Assembly: GCA_036897485.1 (NCBI GenBank)
Contig: JAYMTF010001151.1
Span: 1 to 25,871 of the forward strand
Direction of reading: 5' to 3'
Length of the DNA: 25,871 bases
Origin: Pelargonium nanum
Lineage: Eukaryota; Streptophyta; Magnoliopsida; Geraniales; Geraniaceae
Below the pieces are notes generated by a model, which did no database searches, had not been told where the DNA came from, and was given only the letters and a program-made list of their open reading frames with translations. Numbering within the stretch: the first letter of the stretch is position 1; the number at the start of each line of letters is the position of its first letter. The translations under genes were made by a program, and so were the position numbers. Below are positions 11,366-18,990 of the stretch, piece by piece.

Positions 11366-11393
11366 GACACGTGTGTGATTGGAGACACGTGTG
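11366..11393 (-). promoter_or_regulatory. Paired G-box/ABRE-like elements in the ceramidase promoter
   Basis: The ten bases GACACGTGTG occur twice, at 11366-11375 and 11384-11393, exactly 18 bp apart. Both contain the palindromic G-box core CACGTG. They lie about 120-140 bp upstream of the TATA box. G-boxes bind bZIP and bHLH factors, and paired ACGT cores are typical of abscisic-acid- or light-responsive promoters. The motifs are seen directly; regulation is inferred. Confidence 0.55.
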
Positions 11394-11513
11394 AAGATCT
11401 GGAACTGTTGGATGAGAGTTGCAGACGGTTTAGATTGGTTTGCACTGGATTTGGAAACGCGGTTCGATTGGTGGTGACAGGAGAGTGCTTTCACACTCAC
11501 AGCGCAGTGGGAT

Positions 11514-11530
11514 CGCGTAGATACTACGCG
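11514..11530. repeat. Perfect 7-bp inverted repeat CGCGTAG-ATA-CTACGCG
   Basis: This 17-bp, GC-rich, near-palindromic site lies in an AT-rich region about 270 bp upstream of the ceramidase TATA box. It may be a dimeric factor site or a chance palindrome. Confidence 0.4.
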
Positions 11531-11539
11531 CAGGTAGCA

Positions 11540-11859
11540 AAAAGTAACTTAACCATTTTCTCTGGATGGGAAATAAAACATGACCAATTTTTCGTTGGTT
11601 CTTCCTAAAAGTCTTGCAAAATTTTGTGTAACAAATATTTAAGTGGCCTTATGAACTTATCACATATATTGTCATGCATTTTTAAATCACACAGAAAAGA
11701 ACATTCATTAAAAATAAAGAAATGGATGTGTAGAATGCATTATTTTATTCAAGCAACGTGTAACTCTGGTTTCATGACAAATTTAGCGATGACGTGTGTA
11801 AATTTGAATTCAAAAATTAAGAATTTAGCTGACGAGAATATTCCATTTTAGTATGCATC
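11540..11859. other. Intergenic, no feature recognised
   Basis: AT-rich sequence between the ceramidase promoter and the LINE relic. The short open frames at 11624-11851 and neighbours have no recognisable domain. Confidence 0.5.
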
Positions 11860-13000
11860 CTTTTAAACAACCAAATGCAAAATAAATCAATGCATGTGTG
11901 CTGCCCATCAGAATGTGTTGTTGGAACGACCCACAAGAGATAAATGTTTAGCGGTTCAATTCTCAAAATTTGCCTTAACTTTATCAATGATAAAGTTGAA
12001 ATTGCCAGCAGGTGTGGAACTATTGCCAATCAAAAAGCCAAGATAGCTACCAGAGGAGGATTGGTGCTTCCAATAGAGGAGAGTAGTAGCATAACTCTTA
12101 TCATAATAGGAGATTTTGGGGTAGACAATTCTCGACTTACTCTCATTGATCACTTCACCTGACCTCCTCGCAAAACACACCAAAAATGTCTAAAAGTGTC
12201 CTAACATTACCAACATTGGCTTTATAAGATAGAAAAATGTAATCCGTAAAAGAACGTGTGATATAGAGGCCTGGAGGGGTCTGATGGACCTAATTTGATT
12301 AAAGGGCACCACTCTTAACAGTTAACTTTATTCATAATACTACGAGACATAAACTCCATTCATAAGATGAAGATGTAAGAAGATAAGGAATCGCCCTGTC
12401 TAATTAGAAAATTTAAACTCCACTGTCAAACCCCCATTCGGAAGCACAAATTTTGAAGAACAACAACAACAATAATCAAGAGATCTAAGAAAATTATAAG
12501 AGATAAACATAGCCTCGATAAAATATCATTCTAATCTTCATAAGGTTTATCAATATCAAGGTTCACTGCGATCCACCCAACCTTACCTCTCTTGATAGCC
12601 ATGTAGTGCAAAATTTCTTGCACGACCACGTAGTCTACCGTTTTTCTACCTTTGACAAAGCCCCCTTGCAGGGAATCAACAAGGTTAGGGATGAAATACA
12701 TTAACCTATTGACTAGAACCATTGAAATGACTTCGTAAATAGAATTATAAATTACTAATAAGCCTAAACTGACCTAAAGTTTATGTTGCCTTAGTTTTGA
12801 GATAAGGGTAACCATATAGGTCCTATTCCAATGGGGGATAGAACCACTAGTAAAGCAATCTTTAATGACAAACAAGACGAACTCAAGAGTAACTCCCCAA
12901 AATGGAGAAAAAAGAATCCCGGGCGAAAACCATCAAAACCCGAGACTTTCAAAGGCTTGAACTCCCATCGGAGGGGATAATACACAAAGCCATAGGGAAA
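11860..13000 (-). mobile_element. Decayed LINE (non-LTR retrotransposon) reverse-transcriptase fragment
   Basis: Reading the minus strand leftward, plant LINE RT blocks appear in correct order but in different frames. They are VSGFDGFRPGFF (about 12,950-12,910); a VISMVLVNRLM block and GGFVKGRKTVDYVVVQEIL with the motif-A remnant LDIDKPYED (12,722-12,531); IRQGDSLSSYIFIL* (about 12,410-12,360, motif B); and FTDY with following IFLSYKANVGN (12,250-12,239 onward, motif C, FADD in active elements). Then come the thumb block INESKSRI and FNFIIDKVKANFEN with a following HLSLVGRS (about 12,150-11,910). Stops and frameshifts separate the blocks, and motif C has lost its second Asp, so the element is dead. 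The endonuclease and 3' tail are not seen. Confidence 0.85.
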
Positions 13001-13898
13001 AGAGAGTAGAACTACTAATTATAAGTAGTCAAATCTTGTATATAGCTAATGTGTGATTAGGTATATATCAAATAAAATGATATAGTAGGATCTGTGGGAC
13101 CTATGGAGCATCTTTGCATGCAAGTTGTGATTGGATCTAACAGTTGTACGTGTTTGAATTGTGTGCTCTAATATGGTCTCTATCGAATGTGAACCTCACA
13201 CATGCAGTTGATGAAAAAACAATTGATTTCATGTTGATTTGAGTTACTATCATTTTCATGCACTGGCAAAACACTTTTGTGGATAAGATCATGGACAAGA
13301 CTACTCAACCTCTCTCTCTCTCTTTTTCTATAGATTTTGAGAGTATAAAAAATACTATAAGAAGCTAGCTGTGACCTTTCAGTTTCTAATACCTGCCAAT
13401 TTATATCTCTTCTTCTTTCATTTTCTGTCTGTGGATCTATAGACACAAATCAATAATGCTATACACGGGTCCTTGTTTGTTCCTTGTCTATTTTTTATAT
13501 AGTTTACATCAAAGTGATTGTTTTTTTTTACCGAACAAATCATACTAATCAGAGTTGAGCTCAACCGCTATCCACACGATTGTTATTTTCATAGATTTTA
13601 CTCTCACGCTGGAGATGAAATCGAGTGCTCACACACTGATTTTCACTTTAGCACGCGCTGTCTTTTGGACGGTTCACATAAATAACATTCTAGCAAAGTT
13701 TCCCAATTATATAATCTCATTTGTTTCTTTCTAGCTGCAATGCTTTTAGCTTTTGGTGTTTTGTGTTGGGAGCTAGCAAGAAGCATTGCCCAACCAATTG
13801 GTATTGTGAAGTTTGAGGAAAAGTGTTTTTGGATCCGCTGGAAGCTTCTGCTTTCTGTGTTTTATCCAAAATAACATTTTTTTTACAAAGAGGAACAA
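13001..13898 (+). promoter_or_regulatory. Upstream region and probable leader of the RIN4-like gene
   Basis: TATA candidates are TATAAAA at 13344-13350 and ATTATATAAT at 13706-13714. The latter would give a leader of roughly 150 bases and is preceded by a CCAAT-type sequence. A CT microsatellite lies at 13311-13323 and a 12-bp palindrome (GTTGAGCTCAAC) at 13554-13565. I cannot choose the start site. No coding exon or first NOI motif is found here. Confidence 0.35.
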
Positions 13899-15486
13899 AT
13901 GGCTGTGAGTTCACTTTTTCTTCACCTTTCTTTAGAACCTGAATTTTTTTTTTTTATGTTCTCTCATACTGTCATTTTCTTGCTTTCTGTCCATTACATG
14001 GACTAGGTTGTAAGATTTGCCACATTCTTATTATATTTATATGTTTGTTTTCTTATGAATTTTGGGTCTTATTTTCTTTCTGGATTTTAAAAGTTTGGTT
14101 TTAGAATTTGCATTTTGTATTTAAAAAATGTGGAAATCAATGTTGGGATTTTGTTTTACTTATTGAACAGTTAGGAGAAGCTAAGGATTTCTAATTTGGC
14201 CTGTGTTTGTCAACTGAAAGTTGAAAACTGGGTTTCACTTGTTTTACAGAGCTTGAAATTGAAGATGTCTGGTTGGGCAATTTTGGGATTGTGTGTATTT
14301 TTCTAATTTCTCTGTGTTGAACTGCTGTTTACATCTTAGATTGCAACAAATTGCAATATGTTCTATGTTTTTGAAATTTACAGCTTGCTGAACATGTAGT
14401 TAACTTTGTTTCTTTGAATTTGTCATGGAAATAGCTCTTTCCAACCTTTTCTTGATTTTGTAGCAAGACATGGAAATGAAGGTTGAATCATCAGGTGCAG
14501 AAAAGGTTGCTGTGGACTCAACTCCTGAAACTCATGGTGTAGTAAGAACATCAAAGCATGAAGCTGAAATGGTGCCATCAAACAATGGCTCGAAAGCATT
14601 CTGTCCCGTGAACGAGGGTCAAGAAGATCACGAGTCCAAAAGACAATCTGATATTCCTAAAAGAGCGGTAAGGCTAAGCGTAGGATCTAATCGGAGCATT
14701 GGACAGTCGCCTCTGCATACACATCGGGCAAGGATTGCTTGTAAAGGCAGAGGAGCGTCTTCTCCCTCGTTGGAACGGAAGGCTTCATCTGATGATGGTG
14801 TCAGCTGGGGCTTCGTTTCCTTGACTATTCGAAGATCACATACTCGAGGGAATCGAAGTGTAATTTCTTTTTCCTGATTTCTCATTACCTCCATTTTTAG
14901 ACTGCATTATAGTACTGAATTTTGTTTATAAACTTTCGTTCATATATCAGCCGAAGATAGAGACTTGTTGTGCAAGCAATGGGGAGCTAGGGGTGGACCG
15001 TAGTAGGCAAGGGCCCACCCCAGCCTTATAAATAGTATATTATATAACAGTGAAATGAATATTGTTGCGTGGTTTATTAGAGATACAATTGATTCTAGAT
15101 TTCAAATAAATGAAAAAAGTGTTGGCTCCGCCACTGAGTGTATGTTATGATTTGTGAAGTGGCAGGATGGTGATGGCACAGTTCCGAAATTTGGCGATTG
15201 GGACGAGGACAATCCTTTGTCGGGTGATAGGTACAGTCACACTTTTGAAATGGTGCGAGAGGAAAAACTGTACGGACCACCGGCTTTTGGGACTCAAATA
15301 ACTTCCAGCTCCAAAGCTCACAAGCAATTTAATACTGAAACTGATTTTAAGGTAATTACAAACACATGACATGTTTTGGAAATAAATATGATGTTTCTCA
15401 ACTATTGTTTACAGATTTGTTTGTGTTGAACATGATGATTTGTTTTCATGTAGAGCTGGTGTTGTGTCCCATGGAGCAGAAAATGA
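13899..15486 (+). CDS. RIN4-like protein with a single (C-terminal) NOI domain
   Basis: Four exons, all phase 0: 13899-13904 (ATG GCT), 14464-14859, 15166-15351 and 15454-15486 (TGA), giving 206 aa. RIN4 proteins are membrane-attached scaffolds that restrain plant basal immunity and are guarded by NLR receptors. Exon 2 has the low-complexity RIN4 middle: RLSVGSNRSIGQSPLHTHRA and GASSPSLERKASSDDG, similar to the family's QSVGSD.S.EHSPLHPH and SPSWERK segments. Exon 3 carries the NOI domain, TVPKFGDWDEDNP (about 139-151) followed by YSHTFEMVREEK. The last exon encodes SWCCVPWSRK, matching the Cys-rich C-terminal acylation signal that anchors RIN4. The family's first NOI domain, normally right after the MA|Q start, is absent; residue 4 goes straight into DMEMKVESSG. 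AtRIN4 is 211 aa, so length alone is not unusual. The position equivalent to Thr166 is Ser here. Splice sites are all canonical. It could be a functional divergent paralogue or a partly degenerated gene. Confidence 0.82.
14977..15136. mobile_element. hAT-like MITE inside intron 2 of the RIN4-like gene
   Basis: The left end CAATGGGGAGCTA and the inverted right end CAGTGGCGGAGCCA match at 11 of 13 positions with one gap. Both resemble the CAGTGGCGGAGC termini of plant hAT-type elements. The 160-bp interior is AT-rich with a GGGCCCACCCC patch near the left end and has no coding capacity. The 8-bp flanks (TGTGCAAG and AGTGTATG) agree at 5 of 8 positions, which fits an old hAT target-site duplication. 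It lies wholly within the 14860-15165 intron and leaves both splice sites intact. Confidence 0.6.
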
Positions 15487-15689
15487 TGTTAAAGGATGTG
15501 ATATTGAATAGCTGGACTGCACTTTTCAGTCTACAGAAGAATGTAGTAAAATGTATGTATTCTTTCAAGCTATGTGTGTGTACCATATATGTTAAATTTT
15601 GTGTGTACTTTTATTACAATCGCTGTAATATATTATTCCGCCTTAATCTACAGATTGATAGAATATTCAAGAGCGATGCAAATAAGTGA

Positions 15690-16346
15690 CTAGAGTCTTG
15701 CACCCAGCCCACATTTGCACACGCCTTTTACACAAAGTTTTACATCCGATTTACATTTTATCGATGCACAATCTACATCACTATCACAAGTTTTCTTCTC
15801 CGTCTTTAAAGCAAATTCGCACTCGCAAACGCCTTTGTAACAAATTGTAAATGGACATCCTAGTTGGGATGCACAATCTGAGTTAGTTGAACACGGAATA
15901 TTTGCCATTGTCGTCCTTGAGTTTGATACAACTGCGTGCAAAAATAATATAGTATTTTATTGTCATCTACATTTTTTGCAATGTTTGTAAAAATAGTTTA
16001 AACCTTACACTTTAAACACACATAATTGAGAGCTCTTTATATATTGTAAAGAATAAAAGGAAACTCTAAGTGCATAAGGCTAATTGCACAAGAAAATGCA
16101 TAACTTTTAAAAAGTTACAAGTAACAATGAATTACTTCCAACTAGCTATGAGAATGACTAAACCAAAATTGAAGAATGTGTAAGCAAGAAAATGTCTAGA
16201 CAATCAATAAAAAGTTAAATCTTGACAATTTCATGGAGTTAAAATAATGACACATAAAGGAGTAACATAAAAAAAAATCAAAACTAACCTAATGCAATGA
16301 ACAAAAAAGCGATCAAGGAAGCGAACTTAAGCGCATTCTTCTCCAT
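15690..16346 (-). CDS. Secreted peptide with two tandem six-Cys domains (NCR/defensin-like)
   Basis: Two exons, 16346-16289 and 15931-15690 (TAG), joined as TTAG|GTTAGT to GCACGCAG|TTG (phase 1), give 99 aa. Residues 1 to about 22 (MEKNALKFASLIAFLFIALV) form a clear signal peptide encoded almost entirely by exon 1, the usual architecture of plant defensin-like and nodule-specific Cys-rich (NCR) genes. The mature part has 12 Cys in two copies of one pattern. Copy 1 is C33-x5-C39-x5-C45-x4-C50-x4-C55-x-C57; copy 2 is C68-x5-C74-x4-C79-x6-C86-x4-C91-x-C93. DC-AS and KGVC-x-C recur in both. The likely role is an extracellular antimicrobial, symbiotic or signalling peptide; no target can be inferred. 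The gene is convergent with the RIN4-like gene, with 203 bp between the stop codons. The exact family (NCR, DEFL or another Cys-rich class) is uncertain. Confidence 0.8.
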
Positions 16347-16415
16347 TATGAATTTTGTAGAATACGATCTCTGAGTTGTAACACAATATGAACTACTTGA
16401 AACAATGTTAATGCA

Positions 16416-16428
16416 TATAATATATAGA
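16416..16428 (-). promoter_or_regulatory. TATA box of the Cys-rich peptide gene
   Basis: The minus strand reads CTATATATTATATG, about 75 bp upstream of the start codon. This allows a leader of roughly 45 bases and supports the ATG at 16346 rather than the in-frame ATG at 16499. Confidence 0.5.
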
Positions 16429-16429
16429 G

Positions 16430-17029
16430 CAAAACATGTATTGCTATCATAATCAATAAGGGAACATAAATTAAACAAGGGAACAATTGTTATTTTCAAG
16501 ATTTTTCAAATATGTATGTGTGATAAAGTAAAGGTAACAAAAATAAAATCATTAGAGATAGCATCAAATGCAATATCTTTTTGTGATATTTATTTCTATT
16601 ATAGGTTGGATTCTTTCTTATATATATGCAATCAGGTGGATTGCTTTCAAATTTCTGATAGATTTGTGGTATGTAATTCTATATATTGTGTGTTGTGTTT
16701 TATAGAAAGAGAATTTGGTAAGGGGAGGTTACTCAATTCAAGGATATGATATGATATGATTTGTCATAAATGTTATAAGCTACCATCTGTAAAAAAAACA
16801 AAAAATAAACACTTAAATCTTTAAGTATGTTAGTCATATTTTTAACACGTGGGTATCGTTTGGATTGAACAATTACAAATACCATGAAATGTGCATATCA
16901 CAGGAATATAGATTCTAAGAATGTAGATTTCTGGAAAGTTGATAATACAATGTTTGTTTATATGAAATGAATTTAAAGTATTACGTTTGGAATAAATATA
17001 CAGAAAACCTAAACTTTGGAATAACATGA
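16430..17029. other. AT-rich intergenic sequence, no gene recognised
   Basis: Promoter-distal flank of the Cys-rich peptide gene. It contains a short ATGAT run (about 16,745-16,761) and open frames without recognisable domains. Nothing else is supportable. Confidence 0.5.
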
Positions 17030-17450
17030 AAAATTACATGTTGATTCGACTATTTTTTCTAAGTCTAAAATCAAGGCTTTATACGTCCTCGTCTGGTCTT
17101 CTTTTTCAAGTGCTAGGGTTTCTGACTTAGTCCAATGTTTGTCTTCGGGTCTTTGGGTCTTCAGGTGTCTAGTGGTAGTAGCGCTCCAAGTTCGGCCAGT
17201 GACTTGTAGCCTGCGCAGGTAACGCACCGTTAAGCGTATCACCCCAGAGGGGGACCGCCTCCGGCATGAGAATAAGTTCTCCACACAAACAGAATGTATA
17301 ATAAAGACTGAGAATCGATCTTCACAGTTACCTCGAATTAAAGAAGAACACACGAAGATGATGAAGAACGTTTGAGAGCGTTTTCGGGTTCTCGCATATG
17401 TGTTTTTTTAAGTAAAGTAATTGAACCTAATAATAAGGGCTTGAGTCTCC

Positions 17451-17457
17451 TTTTATA
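17451..17457 (-). promoter_or_regulatory. TATA box in the putative LTR
   Basis: The minus strand reads TATAAAA followed by GGAG. It lies just downstream of the 50-bp repeat array, where a U3 promoter would be expected. Confidence 0.35.
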
Positions 17458-17514
17458 GACTTCAAGTTTACCTGTCCACCGGCGGGCTCCGGGAGGTCGG
17501 TGGCTAGGTGGTCG

Positions 17515-17646
17515 CTGCCTGTCGGATCTACACACCGACAGGGCAGAAGATGGTATGTGGACTGCTGTCTGCCGGATACGCACACCGACAGGGTAGACAA
17601 TGCTCTCTTGTCCGCTGCCTACTAGATCTGCACACCAATAGGGCAG
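17515..17646. repeat. Three 50-bp-spaced tandem repeats, the first two with hairpin arms
   Basis: A 32-bp motif starts at 17515, 17565 and 17615 and ends at 17546, 17596 and 17646, an exact 50-bp period. Copy 1 is CTGCCTGTCGG-ATCTACACA-CCGACAGGGCAG. Its arms are inverted complements with one bulged base. Copy 2 keeps most of the stem (CTGTCTGCCGG/CCGACAGGGTAG). Copy 3 has substitutions in the inner stem. A further degenerate CTGTC/GACAG echo follows at about 17,677-17,706. Confidence 0.8.
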
Positions 17647-17859
17647 CCAACGTTCTCAATCTGTCACATTTTGGTTGTCGGTTGGCTCTGCTTGACAGCC
17701 GGACAGTCGCTATCCTCAGCCTCCGACCATGTGGGAGATGAGGTTCATCTTCAACTTGTCTCTAGGGGACTGATGATTTTCGGGGGCTGATGGTCTCCGG
17801 GGGCTGATGCCTTTAGGATTATGGATTTTTTTTCAATCTCTTTATTTTTTAAATTTTAT

Positions 17860-18030
17860 TACATGTAAGATATCATATGTGGCGCCACATCACCTATACA
17901 TTGCCACCTCATGACAAAATGGATGGAATATGTAACGGTGTTAGGGTAGGTACTACTTAGATTATGTAAACTTCAAATTGAGTACCAAATTAACTATAAT
18001 TCATACCATTTGATCAAACTTTAATAACTA
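17860..18030 (-). repeat. Dispersed plant repeat, inverted relative to the one near 5.1 kb
   Basis: On the minus strand it carries TTTAGTTATTAAAGTTTGA, TTAATTTGGTACTCAA, ACCGTTACATATTCCATCC and ATGTGGCGCCACAT in the order typical of a very common plant intergenic repeat. The last is a perfect 14-bp palindrome at 17877-17890. Confidence 0.4.
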
Positions 18031-18319
18031 AAATGACTCTTGTCTAATTTATTTTTCACCTATTTTACAATCATTTTTACCAATCACAATACCAATTTTC
18101 TATGGATTTCCTTCTTTCTTCCATTTTAGAGTTCAAAACATACCCTTAGAGAGACAAAAGTTAATAGATGGAGCATTTTGATCAACGAAAACCTTCAATA
18201 ATGCTGATGTGTTACATTATCATTGGTTGTGTATCATTTCAATTGAAAAATCGCCCGAAACGCCAATTTTACTGATTCGAAGAGTAGATTCCCAGAATCG
18301 CAGCATGCGACGCGTTAGT

Positions 18320-18963
18320 GTATGAAAACCCTCTCTCTCTCTCACTCTCCGATCTGCAATTCCTTCACTTTCTCTCTCTAAATCTATTTCTGTGAATCGA
18401 AAACCCTTTGTCTCGGCCAATACATATATCTATATGTATATGCGCATCTGCTGCCGGTGACGATTTGGTGATGCTAGATGCGTTACTGGCTCTTCTTTGA
18501 TCGCACCTTCTACTGATCAGATCTTAGGTAAAATCCTGATTTCTTGTGTGTTTTTCTCTAATTTCGTATCAGATCTGTTCTCAATTCCTGTTGTTAGTTT
18601 TCTTTTCTGTCGCTGTGATAGAATCAAAATCAATGTGCTGTTTGGCTGCTGAGAAATTGGAGGAAATGATCGAAAATTTCGGGTTCTCGGCCTCAGTTTC
18701 CTTATGGTTTCGAGTACTCGCTTTTTTCCTACATTTTCTCAGCTGCCAAACGCTGACGGTAGGAAAATCGCGTATCCGTTGTTTTGCTTAGCACAATTCG
18801 TGTTAGATGTGATCTAGAGCGACATTTTTGTGTTAGTTCAGCCAATGCGGTTGTTTAGATGATTGTTTAACTGTAATTTGATTCGTGATATGTGCTTGAT
18901 TAGATTGGATCCAGCAACGGAATTCTGTGTTTGACAATGAATTTTTTTTTGCTGTGTGTGTAG
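18320..18963 (+). promoter_or_regulatory. COPA 5' leader: CT-rich initiator region, upstream ORFs and UTR intron
   Basis: A CTCTCT tract (18329-18349) resembles the pyrimidine patch near plant start sites. A UTR intron fits the donor ATCTTAG|GTAAAA (18527/18528) and the acceptor TTTTTTTTTGCTGTGTGTGTAG ending at 18963, with the final leader exon at 18964-18990. Two small upstream ORFs precede the donor: 18434-18460 (8 codons) and 18471-18500 (9 codons, MLDALLALL). The first may lie in the promoter if TATATGTATA at 18431-18440 is a TATA element. A 5' UTR intron is common in highly expressed plant genes. Confidence 0.5.
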
Positions 18964-18990
18964 TGTATTGGATTTAGTAAATTGTAGAAG

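Larger units (their letters stand above)
17030..17830 (-). mobile_element. Putative LTR of a retrotransposon, minus orientation (possibly solo)
   Basis: Base composition is markedly higher in GC than the flanks. Read on the minus strand, the segment has promoter-like layout. First come three degenerate CATCAGCCCCCGG-type repeats (about 17,815-17,760). Then comes an array of 50-bp repeats (17646-17515) and TATAAAAGGAG at 17457-17451. After this comes an open frame (17353-17009) whose reading CRRRSPSGVIRLTVRYLRR comes from a GC-rich block of the kind often seen in dicot retroelement LTRs or leaders. No internal retroviral genes are present. LTR ends and TSD were not found. Inference from layout. 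Confidence 0.4.

Noticed and set aside
15366-15689. 107-codon plus-strand frame after the RIN4-like NOI exon
   Set aside because: It overlaps intron 3 and the 3' UTR in a different frame from the true last exon (SWCCVPWSRK) and has no domain.
16284-16499. Longer N-terminus for the Cys-rich peptide starting at 16499
   Set aside because: It would bury the signal peptide and overlap the TATA box; the ATG at 16346 gives a clean secretory signal.
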